Assembly: GCA_050305515.1 (NCBI GenBank)
Contig: JBNLFL010000020.1
Coordinates: forward strand, 62,001 to 126,000
DNA length: 64,000 nt
Direction: 5' to 3'
Origin: JAFGUB01 sp050305515
GTDB taxonomy: Bacteria > Campylobacterota > Campylobacteria > Campylobacterales > Sulfurimonadaceae
Shown piece by piece: positions 33,191 through 43,605 of the stretch (within the stretch, counting starts at the first letter, position 1; every line of letters begins with the position of its first letter). A model generated the notes under the pieces. That model saw only the letters and a list, made by a program, of their open reading frames with translations. It was not told the origin of the DNA and did no database searches. A program made the translations under genes and the position numbers.

Positions 33191-33482
33191 TTAACAAAGT
33201 GTTGCACTTACTACTTGAAGGAGCGTTCAAAAAGGTGCCAATTACTGTGCCTCTGAACATAGACGTGAGTAAGATGGTTATTTTACACTCAAGGCAAAGC
33301 CATGACTGCATATATAACTCCTAAAGAACTTAAAGTCGGTATTGATGTTGTGAGCTGGCCCCTATTTTAGAATTATCAAGAAGGAAAAGGAAAACGAGGT
33401 ATAGGTATCAGCCGACCTCCTAATTCAGTAATTCGGGAAATTCTCTTTTCATTGTTTTCTCCATGTTCTGGTTGACATGATC
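33191..33482. other. Island left arm with no convincing gene
   Basis: This AT-rich stretch lacks a recognisable gene. A 22-residue plus-strand reading frame (33302-33370, starting MTAYITPKELK) stops quickly and may be a remnant of a small antitoxin-like gene. The sequence from 33189 starts with GCTTAAC, which reads GTTAAGC on the minus strand and matches an integron core site, but no paired arm is visible. Confidence 0.45.
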
Positions 33483-33549
33483 GCCTAACGTTTAACTTGA
33501 TGGATAACTACCCGTTAGGGTATGTTATTCATCATCCGAGGTGTTGTTA
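33483..33549 (-). repeat. attC-like hairpin A, downstream of the FrnE-like gene
   Basis: Read on the minus strand, the site starts with TAACAAC, has a 9-nt spacer, a 15-bp stem with one extrahelical base (T523 side) and a 4-nt loop, another 9-nt spacer, and ends with GTTAGGC, a perfect match to the integron core GTTRRRY. In plus coordinates the stem pairs 33499-33513 with 33518-33533. It lies 9 bp after the stop of the minus-strand FrnE-like gene, as expected for a gene cassette. Confidence 0.7.
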
Positions 33550-33558
33550 TGTGTTTTT

Positions 33559-34197
33559 TCAAATTGATTCTTCTAGTGCTTTTTGAATAGTTTTTTTGAA
33601 TACTTCCGGCGGTTGGGCTTCAGAAATTGCATATTTTTGATTTATCACAAAAAAAGGTACCGAATGTATGCCAAATCGCTCTGCATCTTCTTCATCCATT
33701 CGTACCTCTTTAGCAAATCTATCACTTTTTAGAATCTTTTCCACCTCGTTTCTATCCAGCCCTATTTCGCAAGCACTTTGTAACAAAATATCACTATCAC
33801 TTAGGTTTTGATTATCCATAAAATAGGCTTGAAATAGTCTCTCCGTCAACTCGTTTTCTTTAGATGTACTCTGGGCGTATTTGGACAATCGATGCGCGTC
33901 AAATGTATTGGTGTAGGAGGCTGTTTCATAACGCATCTCTAACCCCACATGTACAGCATGCTCCGTGATCGAATCTATCATATGCTGAGCTTCTGCTACA
34001 CTCATATCATATTTTTTCATGAGTCTATTTTTGGTATTCATGGTCACTTCAGTACCGGCAGTTGGATCTAATTCAAAACTTTTGAATACAATATGTAGAT
34101 CTTTCAACATAGGAAAATCTTTTAAAGCTTCTTCTAGATTTCGCTTGCCTATATAACAATATGGACAAGCAAAATCTGACCAAATTTCTATTTTCAT
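33559..34197 (-). CDS. FrnE-like DsbA-family oxidoreductase
   Basis: This 212-residue protein has a thioredoxin fold of the FrnE type, a cytoplasmic DsbA relative. The redox motif C11-P-Y-C14 follows the first strand, and the cis-proline loop is HSVPFFVIN near residue 175. There is no signal peptide, so it should act in the cytoplasm, possibly in thiol stress or as a 2-hydroxychromene isomerase-like enzyme. It is AT-rich compared with the core genes, sits alone between two attC-like hairpins, and is a probable mobile cassette gene. Confidence 0.85.
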   Translation of the reverse strand: MKIEIWSDFACPYCYIGKRNLEEALKDFPMLKDLHIVFKSFELDPTAGTEVTMNTKNRLMKKYDMSVAEAQHMIDSITEHAVHVGLEMRYETASYTNTFDAHRLSKYAQSTSKENELTERLFQAYFMDNQNLSDSDILLQSACEIGLDRNEVEKILKSDRFAKEVRMDEEDAERFGIHSVPFFVINQKYAISEAQPPEVFKKTIQKALEESI

Positions 34198-34267
34198 ACT
34201 TTATTTCCGGTTTCTTATTGTCATATGCGTTTAGAAAAAGGGGACATTATGCCTCTTTCAATCTTCA

Positions 34268-34336
34268 TGATAACGTTTAAAATGAGCCGATGAATTGCCC
34301 GCAGGGTAATTTATTGGCTCCACTGATTTGTTATCA
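34268..34336 (-). repeat. attC-like hairpin B, between the FrnE-like and Mrr-like genes
   Basis: The outer arms TGATAAC (34268-34274) and GTTATCA (34330-34336) are perfectly complementary. Each is followed inward by a 9-nt unpaired spacer, then a 17-bp stem (34284-34300 with 34304-34320) containing three G-T pairs around a GCA loop. This is the R-spacer-L-loop-L-spacer-R plan of integron attC sites, with the same 9-nt spacers and TAACGTTTAA stretch as hairpin A. One arm overlaps the stop codon of the Mrr-like gene. Confidence 0.72.
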
Positions 34337-35206
34337 CTTGTTTGCCAAAAGACTTTCTTTAGTGATGCCTTTTTTGAAAATCGATTTTTTAGTTCCTTTT
34401 TGCAGGTATTCAATTACACCTATGAGTTCTTTTGAAAAATCAATAACCATTTGCTCAATGTGTGGCTCAGATAAGATATATTCTACGTTGTATCCTTTAA
34501 GTTTGTATCTAAAATTTGGCCCACTTATAAAAGCCTCGTCAAACAACTCTTGTTTTGAAAATTTTCCATATTTATCACCATTTATAGGTGCCAAACGAGA
34601 ACTTAAATCCTGAAGAGAATATTTCTCAGCAGGTATTTCTTCAATGAATATTTCGTTATTTAGTGCAGATAGGTTTAATGGAGAGTTTAAATCTAGATCA
34701 GTGTTCTCTTTAATCCAATTTGCATCAATAAGAGGATCAAACTTTGTAATTGTTGCGGGTAGTAATATATGTGTATTGATTACTATTTCTTTGATATAGG
34801 GTGTACCATCAATGTCTTGCCAATCAGAATCATTTTGTTCTCGAACAATGAGAAGATCAATTTTGTTGTGTTCGGCTTTTTGTTTTGCACCTGATTGATA
34901 ACCTTTTTTTGTTGCAAAGACAGCTCTTATATCAGGCAAGTCCCTTGTCTTTCCGATTAGTGCATCAATTTTCTCAAGAGGAATTTTTGAATTATAGTCT
35001 TTACATTCAATAACTGTTTTATAAGTAATACCAATCAGCTCATATTCCCAATAAAGGTCAAATTCTCTTTCAATTCCACACGCATCTATGATTTTTTTGT
35101 TAAGTTGTATTTCTATATTTTTCTGGTCAGTTATATTTTCAGCATTAAGCAACGCCTGATGTAGCAAAGCTACAAATTGTTCATAAGCTCGTCCATTATT
35201 ATGCAT
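34334..35206 (-). CDS. Mrr-like restriction endonuclease-fold protein
   Basis: This 290-residue protein has an N-terminal PD-(D/E)xK nuclease-like domain. The catalytic pattern is Asp50 in REFD and Glu67-x-Lys69 in ECK, followed by FATKKGYQSGAKQKAEHNKI, as in Mrr-type type IV restriction enzymes. The C-terminal half is unrecognised. A defence role against modified or foreign DNA is plausible. The gene is AT-rich and followed by an attC-like hairpin, so it looks like a captured cassette. Its upstream region has several GGACAT palindromes that may regulate it. Confidence 0.72.
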   Translation of the reverse strand: MHNNGRAYEQFVALLHQALLNAENITDQKNIEIQLNKKIIDACGIEREFDLYWEYELIGITYKTVIECKDYNSKIPLEKIDALIGKTRDLPDIRAVFATKKGYQSGAKQKAEHNKIDLLIVREQNDSDWQDIDGTPYIKEIVINTHILLPATITKFDPLIDANWIKENTDLDLNSPLNLSALNNEIFIEEIPAEKYSLQDLSSRLAPINGDKYGKFSKQELFDEAFISGPNFRYKLKGYNVEYILSEPHIEQMVIDFSKELIGVIEYLQKGTKKSIFKKGITKESLLANK

Positions 35207-35632
35207 AAGAAAGCACCTTTATATATTGAGATAACTATTTATTGATCCCCACAATATGCCCTTTTACCAGAAATCCACCAGATAATCAGACATCCAAAAT
35301 GTCCTGATATTAAAAATCTGCCCTCAAAATTTCACAAAATGACATATTTTCATAGATTTTACGCTCTTTTCCTTGAAATTATCTCCGTTTTTATGTCCTT
35401 TTGATTTTGATATACGGACATAATGTCCTGATATCAGGTGAAAAACGTAATAAAAGGACATTTTGTCCTGTGTATTGAAAGAAAGTGAAAGCGGCTGTTT
35501 TGTCAGGGAGCAAGGGGTCGGGTCACAAATTGCAAATAAGCAACGATCAATAAACCCTTACATGTAAACCCAAGACTAGCCGTGACGTATGATATTGTTA
35601 TGGCGTTCGAATATAATTTCAATCGGAGAAGC
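35207..35632. other. AT-rich leader region with repeated GGACAT palindromes
   Basis: No gene is seen in this stretch. It contains an imperfect inverted repeat at 35289-35310, GGACAT-A-ATGTCC at 35416-35428 running into the palindrome CCTGATATCAGG at 35427-35438, and AGGACA-TTT-TGTCCT at 35455-35469. A TTACATGTAA copy lies at 35558-35567. The palindromes sit upstream of the Mrr-like gene and could be operators. Confidence 0.6.
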
Positions 35633-35649
35633 CGGGAACTGTTGCAGCG

Positions 35650-38043
<2,394 letters not shown>

Positions 38044-38189
38044 GGACGACTCCTTGTATTTTTCTTGCATAAGAATAGCACGAATTAACACTGCTTCCGC
38101 TATTTCAGACCAGTAGTGTACCATGCCCTCAAGGGAGTCGGAATGGGAACTAAGTCCAACAATACATAACCTTTTTAGGAAAAATAAAA

Positions 38190-38195
38190 TATACT
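38190..38195 (+). promoter_or_regulatory. Candidate -10 box of a leaderless GGDEF-EAL transcript
   Basis: TATACT ends 6 nt before ATG 38202, so the transcript would start at or beside the start codon. The only purine-rich tract lies more than 20 nt upstream, too far to act as a ribosome site. Confidence 0.45.
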
Positions 38196-38201
38196 TATGA
38201 A

Positions 38202-40271
38202 ATGGACCAGCAACTGATATCACCCGATTTTCTGCTCAACGCACTTGATACAACACATGATGCCATGTATCTGATTGACCCGGATTTACGATTTCATTAT
38301 GTCAATAAAGCTGCCTGCAGAATGTTGGGTTACAGCCGTGACGAGTTGCTGAAGATGGGGGTTCTTGACATTGACCCGAGCATAAATCTCACAACATTGG
38401 CAACGCTTGACAAAGAAGCGCACGGCGGTACCTATCCGCCTTTCGAAAGTGTCCATATCACCAAATCCGGAGTGCGGATTCCCGTTGAAATCACCCGTTC
38501 CATCCTCAATTTTAACGGGCACATCTATCGCATGTCTATCGTACGTAACATTCAAGAGCGCAAAGCGGCAGAGGAAAAACTGCGCCTTTCGGCAAGCGTT
38601 TTCACCCATGCACAAGAAGGCATCATCATCACCGATTCCGATGCCCGTATCGTCGATGTCAACGATGCTTTCTGCCGTATCAGCGGTTACAGGCGCGAGG
38701 ATATCATCGGGGAAAATCCGCGGCTGTTGCAATCCGGTCGCCAGAACGCACAATTCTATGAGTCAATGTGGGCAAGGCTCCAGAAAGACGGCCTATGGTC
38801 CGGAGAATTATGGAACCGCCGAAAAAACGGTAATGAGTTTGCAGAACATCTGACAATCTCAGCCATTTCGGATACGCAGGGGAGCCCCAACCATTACGTC
38901 GGACTGATCGCGGATATCACCAAATCAAAACGTTACGAGCAAGAGCTGGAAAAAATCGCCCATTATGACACACTGACCGGTGTTCCCAACCGTTTTTTAC
39001 TCATCGATCGTCTCCGGCAGGCAATGGCACATGCGCAGCGTCATAATGATCGCATTGCGGTTGTTTACCTGGATATGGACGGATTCAAAGAGGTTAATGA
39101 CACTCACGGACACGCTGTCGGAGACGACCTCTTAATAGCAATTTCAAGAAGACTTCAGGAGGCCCTGCGCGATGAAGATACCCTCGCCCGTCTCGGAGGT
39201 GATGAATTTATTATTATCCTTCGGCATCTTGACGATACCTTTGATGTTGAAATAATCCTGCAGCGGATACTGGCAAACGTTTCCGCCATGGTTCGGATTC
39301 ATGATTATGCCATTACTGTTTCCGCAAGTCTCGGAGTAACGTTTTACCCCCAGAAAGAGACCGTCGACGCCGAACAGCTGATTCGCCAGAGCGACCAGTC
39401 CATGTACAATGCCAAGCAGTCCGGAAAGAACCGTTATTGCTTTTTCGATCCGGAGCATGAGTATGCCGTCCGTACCCGGCACCGTGTCATTCAGCGCCTG
39501 ACACAGGCTCTTGAAAATCAGGAGTTCGTTCTTCACTACCAGCCCCGTGTCAACCTTAAAACCGGAGCGGTTATTGGCGCAGAAGCCCTGATTCGATGGA
39601 ATCATCCGGAAAATGGCCTGCTGCCGCCTGCCCATTTTCTGCCGATTATTCATGAGCATTTTCTTATCGTCCATCTGGGAAAATGGGTACTTGAATCGGC
39701 TATCGCTCAAATTGCAAAGTGGCAGGCCGGCGGTCTGTCGCTGGTCATCAGTGTCAATGTGGATGCCATGCAACTTGCGCAGGAAGATTTTAAAACGCAT
39801 CTCGTCACGCTGCTGGAGCACTATCACGTCCCGACGTCAAGCCTGGAACTTGAAATACTCGAAACCAGCGCCATTGAAAAAATTGAACGCATCTCCCGCG
39901 TTATCGAAACATGTCAGGAAATCGGTGTGCTCTTTTCTCTGGATGATTTTGGAACGGGGTATTCCAGTCTGAAGTACCTCAAACAGCTTAAGGCGCACAT
40001 CCTGAAAATTGACCGCAGCTTTGTTTCCGAAATGTTTGACGACCCGGGCAATATCGCCATTATCGAAGGTATTATGGGCCTTGCCGCCGCTTTTGAGCGA
40101 ATGGTTGTGGCCGAAGGGGTAGAAGATGTCGAACACGCAAAGCGGCTGCTGGAGCTGGGATGTGAACTAGCGCAGGGTTACGCCATAGCCAAACCGATGC
40201 CGCCTGAAGCCCTTCCCGGCTGGATAGCGAGCTGGTATGAGCATAACGGTAATGAAAGTATCCGGTATTGA
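38202..40271 (+). CDS. PAS-PAS-GGDEF-EAL cyclic di-GMP regulator
   Basis: This 689-residue cytoplasmic protein has two PAS sensors (about 12-125 and 128-250), a GGDEF domain with intact RLGGDEF near 330, and an EAL domain with intact EALIRW near 460 and DDFGTGYSSL. Both diguanylate cyclase and phosphodiesterase activities are thus possible. PAS 2 contains a redox- or light-sensor-like segment but no diagnostic haem ligand that I can assign. The gene is divergent from ppsA and may be translated from a leaderless mRNA. Confidence 0.9.
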   Translation: MDQQLISPDFLLNALDTTHDAMYLIDPDLRFHYVNKAACRMLGYSRDELLKMGVLDIDPSINLTTLATLDKEAHGGTYPPFESVHITKSGVRIPVEITRSILNFNGHIYRMSIVRNIQERKAAEEKLRLSASVFTHAQEGIIITDSDARIVDVNDAFCRISGYRREDIIGENPRLLQSGRQNAQFYESMWARLQKDGLWSGELWNRRKNGNEFAEHLTISAISDTQGSPNHYVGLIADITKSKRYEQELEKIAHYDTLTGVPNRFLLIDRLRQAMAHAQRHNDRIAVVYLDMDGFKEVNDTHGHAVGDDLLIAISRRLQEALRDEDTLARLGGDEFIIILRHLDDTFDVEIILQRILANVSAMVRIHDYAITVSASLGVTFYPQKETVDAEQLIRQSDQSMYNAKQSGKNRYCFFDPEHEYAVRTRHRVIQRLTQALENQEFVLHYQPRVNLKTGAVIGAEALIRWNHPENGLLPPAHFLPIIHEHFLIVHLGKWVLESAIAQIAKWQAGGLSLVISVNVDAMQLAQEDFKTHLVTLLEHYHVPTSSLELEILETSAIEKIERISRVIETCQEIGVLFSLDDFGTGYSSLKYLKQLKAHILKIDRSFVSEMFDDPGNIAIIEGIMGLAAAFERMVVAEGVEDVEHAKRLLELGCELAQGYAIAKPMPPEALPGWIASWYEHNGNESIRY

Positions 40272-40305
40272 TCATCATAAAATGCGTATAAAACGCTTTC
40301 ACCGG

Positions 40306-41124
40306 TCACGAAATAGCTGAGTCGCTCCACGCTTCGGTAATCATTTCGCGGCCGTCATCGAACGTTTTGATTTTGAATGCGTTGGTACACACTCCGTTTT
40401 CAAGGCTCATCACCGCCATCTGCAAAATGCTTTTGCATTTATCGGGGACTTCATAGCGGCCCGGTACACCCGTCATAAAACGTGCTACCGGGGTTTTTGC
40501 ATCCATACCTATGACATTGTCACGGCAGCCGGTGAGGCCAATGTCGCTTAAATACGCCGTACCCGAATCGATCTGGAAGTCGTCGGTTCCCACATGGGTA
40601 TGCGTGCCGATAATGGCACTGACTTTTGAGCGGAACATCATCAAAAGGGCCCGCTTTTCGCTGGTTGCTTCCGCGTGCATGTCAATGAAGATATTTTTGA
40701 CACCCTTTACATGTAACGCCTCGATCTCGCGTGTGGCACAGTGAAAGGGGTTGTCCACCATCGGCATGGAGAAGTGGCCCATGAGGTTCAGCACTGCAAG
40801 GCTCTCGCCGCCAACTTCATAAAGTTTCAGCCCGGTTCCGGGCACACCCTGAGGATAGTTGTGGGGGCGCAGCACTTCGTAGGTGTCAAAAAGAGGGATG
40901 ATATCTTTTTTATCCCACGTATGGTTGCCGCCCGTCATCACATCGATTCCGCTGGCAAAGAGCTCTTTGGCACTCTTTTCCGTCAGCCCGAAACCGTGCG
41001 AGGCGTTTTCATAGTTGGCAATGACGAAATCAATACCATGGTGCTCACGCAGGCGTTTGAGGTGGGTTTTGATCATCATGCGTCCGGGACGGCCGATAAT
41101 GTCTCCGATAAATGCGATTTTCAC
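40306..41124 (-). CDS. ymdB: YmdB-family metallophosphoesterase
   Basis: This 272-residue protein is a calcineurin-like phosphodiesterase of the YmdB family (TIGR00282). It shows the metal ligands in FIGDIIGRPGR, NYENASHG, TGGNHTWDK, IIGTHTHVGTDDF. In Bacillus and Deinococcus the family hydrolyses 2',3'-cyclic nucleotides. A TTACATGTAA palindrome lies at 40707-40716. It is transcribed divergently from truB. Confidence 0.9.
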   Translation of the reverse strand: MKIAFIGDIIGRPGRMMIKTHLKRLREHHGIDFVIANYENASHGFGLTEKSAKELFASGIDVMTGGNHTWDKKDIIPLFDTYEVLRPHNYPQGVPGTGLKLYEVGGESLAVLNLMGHFSMPMVDNPFHCATREIEALHVKGVKNIFIDMHAEATSEKRALLMMFRSKVSAIIGTHTHVGTDDFQIDSGTAYLSDIGLTGCRDNVIGMDAKTPVARFMTGVPGRYEVPDKCKSILQMAVMSLENGVCTNAFKIKTFDDGREMITEAWSDSAIS

Positions 41125-41167
41125 GATGTGCAGCCTTTGAAAAACCGAATCATAACATGATGTAGGT

Positions 41168-41173
41168 TATACT
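41168..41173 (+). promoter_or_regulatory. Candidate -10 box of the truB-csrA-ispE-smpB operon
   Basis: TATACT lies 38 nt upstream of the truB ATG at 41212 in the short divergent spacer. Confidence 0.5.
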
Positions 41174-41211
41174 TTTTTTCCAGTTTTTCTTTACACCAAC
41201 AAGGATGTTGA

Positions 41212-42039
41212 ATGAGCGATCGGCTCTTTGTCGCCTACAAGCCTACCGGAATGAGTTCCAACCAGTTCCTCGGACGTATCAAACGCCGCTACAAAACCAA
41301 AAAAGCGGGCTACTCCGGTACGCTTGACCCTTTTGCCAAAGGGGTGCTCATTGTTGCCACAGGCGGGCATACGCGGCTTTTCCGTTTTCTGGACAAAACC
41401 CCAAAACGCTACCGCGCCACGCTCTGGCTGGGCGCGCACTCGCTCACCCTTGACATCGAAGCGGTGCATCAGATCGACACGCTCGAACCGTTACATGTAA
41501 AGCACGTCGAAGATGCTATCAAAAGCCTTGAGGGCACGCTGACCTACGAGCCGCCGCATTTCTGCGCCAAAAAGATCGACGGGCAGCGCGCCTACGATCT
41601 GGCGCGAAAAGGCAAGGAAGTTACGCTCGAACCCATTACCTCCGAGATTTACGAAGCCACGCTGCTGCATTATTGCCACCCGTTTGTCACCTTTGAAGTC
41701 TCCGTTTCCGAAGGTACGTACGTCCGCTCGCTCGGTGCCATCGTCGCACAGCGACTGGGAGTGAACGGGGGAATTTTAAGTGCGCTGGAACGTCTGAGCG
41801 AGGGGATCTTCCGCTATAATGATGAAAAGGCCCTGAATATCAAGCAGGTATTGAACCTGCCGCAAAACCGTTTTCTGGGCGACATGAAAAAACTGGAACT
41901 GGGTCAGAAACTCGCTCTTGACGAATTCGAGACCCAAAGCGACGGACGTTACTGGATCGATGCGGGTGCTACCATCACCATTATCGAGATTCAGGAGGGA
42001 ATTGTCAGCTATCTACTCAACAAGGTGAACGCATGCTAA
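41212..42039 (+). CDS. truB: tRNA pseudouridine(55) synthase
   Basis: This 275-residue enzyme makes pseudouridine 55 in the T loop of tRNAs. The catalytic Asp39 lies in the conserved SGTLDPFAKGVLIVATGGHT stretch. It begins an operon with csrA, ispE and smpB, an order also found in Campylobacter. Its end overlaps csrA by 7 bp. A TTACATGTAA palindrome at 41491-41500 encodes Leu-His-Val-Lys. Confidence 0.95.
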   Translation: MSDRLFVAYKPTGMSSNQFLGRIKRRYKTKKAGYSGTLDPFAKGVLIVATGGHTRLFRFLDKTPKRYRATLWLGAHSLTLDIEAVHQIDTLEPLHVKHVEDAIKSLEGTLTYEPPHFCAKKIDGQRAYDLARKGKEVTLEPITSEIYEATLLHYCHPFVTFEVSVSEGTYVRSLGAIVAQRLGVNGGILSALERLSEGIFRYNDEKALNIKQVLNLPQNRFLGDMKKLELGQKLALDEFETQSDGRYWIDAGATITIIEIQEGIVSYLLNKVNAC

Positions 42040-42263
42040 TACTTTCACGAAAAGCCGACGAGTCCATCGTCATCAACGACAACATCGTCGTCAAAGTCGT
42101 CTCCATCGAAAAAGGGGTTGTCAAACTGGGCATTGACGCACCTTCCGAAGTCAGCATCCTCCGCTCGGAACTGACACAGGCCGTGACGCAAACCAATAAG
42201 GAAGCGTCGTTTCATATTGATGCTTCGATTCTGAGCCGCCTGACCGACAGCCTGAAGAAATAG
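42033..42263 (+). CDS. csrA: Carbon storage regulator CsrA
   Basis: This 76-residue RNA-binding protein has the CsrA start MLILSRKADESIVIND and the GVVKLGIDAP core. It blocks translation at GGA motifs and in Campylobacterota controls flagellar and other genes. It overlaps truB by 7 bp and is followed by ispE after 7 bp. Confidence 0.96.
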   Translation: MLILSRKADESIVINDNIVVKVVSIEKGVVKLGIDAPSEVSILRSELTQAVTQTNKEASFHIDASILSRLTDSLKK

Positions 42264-42270
42264 GACGCGC

Positions 42271-43047
42271 ATGCACGAATACAGGGCATATGCCAAAGTC
42301 AATATTTTTCTTAAAATAACCGGTACACGCGGCAACTACCATGAGATTCTTTCCCGTTTCATGCGTGTTCCCGAGCTTTACGATACGCTGGAATTTTTTG
42401 CCAAAGATACGCCCGCCTTTGTGCTTGAGGGTGACTTTACATGTAAAACGGCGCATAACACCATCTACAAAGCCTACCGTGCACTGCAAGATGCCACGGA
42501 CAACGCCCCGGCACTCGAAACCCTGATGGAAAAATTCGGAATACGGGTCACCAAACGCATTCCCGCTTTCGCGGGGCTCGGCGGCGGCAGTTCGGACGCC
42601 GCTGCATTTTTGCATATGTGCAATGACGCCGCGGCGCTGGGACTTGACACCGACACCCTTGCCGCCATCGGGGCAAAAGTTGGCGCGGACGTTCCATTTT
42701 TTGTTTACGGCTATGACTCCGCCAATGTCTCGGGTATCGGAGAGGTGGTTGAAGCGTTTGAAGAAGATCTGCTGGAGCTGAAGATTGTAACGCCAAAGCT
42801 TGAGATCTCGACTCCGAAGGTGTACCGGACCTACCGCGAGCATTTCTTTGCACCCATTGACGCGCTTACATGTAAAGCACTTGCCGCGACACCCTCGCGT
42901 GATATTTTGAACAGCATGGATGCCAAAAGTGCCAATGATCTTTTTGCCCCGGCGCTGCATGCGTACCCGGGATTAGCCTTACATGTAAGAGACGGCTGGT
43001 TCTTTTCGGGTAGCGGCAGTTCGTTTTTCAGACCCAAGGAGTCCTGA
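42271..43047 (+). CDS. ispE: 4-(cytidine 5'-diphospho)-2-C-methyl-D-erythritol kinase
   Basis: This 258-residue GHMP kinase phosphorylates CDP-methylerythritol in the non-mevalonate isoprenoid pathway. The start contains AKVNIFLKITG and the ATP loop is GLGGGSSDAAAFL near residues 101-112. Three TTACATGTAA palindromes lie in this one gene (42437-42446, 42866-42875, 42979-42988), encoding FTCK, LTCK and LHVR; this is the highest density in the window. Its stop overlaps the smpB start in TGATG. Confidence 0.94.
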   Translation: MHEYRAYAKVNIFLKITGTRGNYHEILSRFMRVPELYDTLEFFAKDTPAFVLEGDFTCKTAHNTIYKAYRALQDATDNAPALETLMEKFGIRVTKRIPAFAGLGGGSSDAAAFLHMCNDAAALGLDTDTLAAIGAKVGADVPFFVYGYDSANVSGIGEVVEAFEEDLLELKIVTPKLEISTPKVYRTYREHFFAPIDALTCKALAATPSRDILNSMDAKSANDLFAPALHAYPGLALHVRDGWFFSGSGSSFFRPKES

Positions 43048-43499
43048 TGGGTGAACCTATCGCCAGAAATAAAAAAGCCTACCACGATTATGAAATTATC
43101 GAAAAGTTCGAAGCGGGCATGGTACTTAAAGGAAGCGAAATCAAAGCGCTTCGCGCCACGCGTGTGAACCTCAAGGAGAGCTTTGTCAAAATCGTCAAGG
43201 GCGAGGCCATTCTCTTTAACGCCCATATCGGCCTGCTTGAGACGACACACGCCTACTACCGCCACGAAGAGCGCGGCAGCCGCAAACTGCTGCTGCACCG
43301 CAAAGAGATTGGCAAACTGCAAGAAGCGGTAGAAAAAGAGGGACACACCATTGTCCCGCTGCAAATCTACTTCAACCGCAAGAACATCGCCAAGATCCAG
43401 ATCGCCATCGCACGGGGTAAAAAACTCCACGACAAACGGGCCGATCTGAAAGAGAAGGATATGAAGCGCGATATTGAACGGGCACTTAAAGGGGAGTAA
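43047..43499 (+). CDS. smpB: SsrA-binding protein SmpB
   Basis: This 150-residue protein is SmpB, the partner of tmRNA in ribosome rescue. It has the family segments NKKAYHDYEIIEKFEAG, LKGSEIKALR and the C-terminal basic tail. The start overlaps ispE by 1 bp. No tmRNA gene is seen within the window. Confidence 0.95.
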   Translation: MGEPIARNKKAYHDYEIIEKFEAGMVLKGSEIKALRATRVNLKESFVKIVKGEAILFNAHIGLLETTHAYYRHEERGSRKLLLHRKEIGKLQEAVEKEGHTIVPLQIYFNRKNIAKIQIAIARGKKLHDKRADLKEKDMKRDIERALKGE

Positions 43500-43556
43500 T
43501 CTACCTGAGATGATTCATCATTTTGGAGCTTGCGTTCAAATGGTGTCGTTGAATCC

Positions 43557-43597
43557 TTACATGTAACGCATATTACTTCCCGAAGATAAGCTACAAT
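43557..43597 (+). promoter_or_regulatory. Palindrome and -10 box of a leaderless GGDEF gene
   Basis: TTACATGTAA lies at 43557-43566. A TACAAT -10 box at 43592-43597 ends only 8 nt before ATG 43606. No Shine-Dalgarno lies before the ATG. Confidence 0.45.
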
Positions 43598-43605
43598 ACG
43601 TCACT

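Noticed and set aside
33189..33250. A third attC-like site beginning at GCTTAAC
   Set aside because: The core sequence fits, but no second arm at the expected distance and only a weak inner stem are present.
33350..33410. Possible insertion-sequence end (TGTGAGCTGGCCCC...) in the island
   Set aside because: It resembles termini of some IS3-like elements, but there is no second end, no transposase and no target duplication.
34284..34320. Hairpin B as an ordinary terminator
   Set aside because: The stem is strong but no T-run follows on either strand, and the flanking complementary arms with matched spacers fit attC better.
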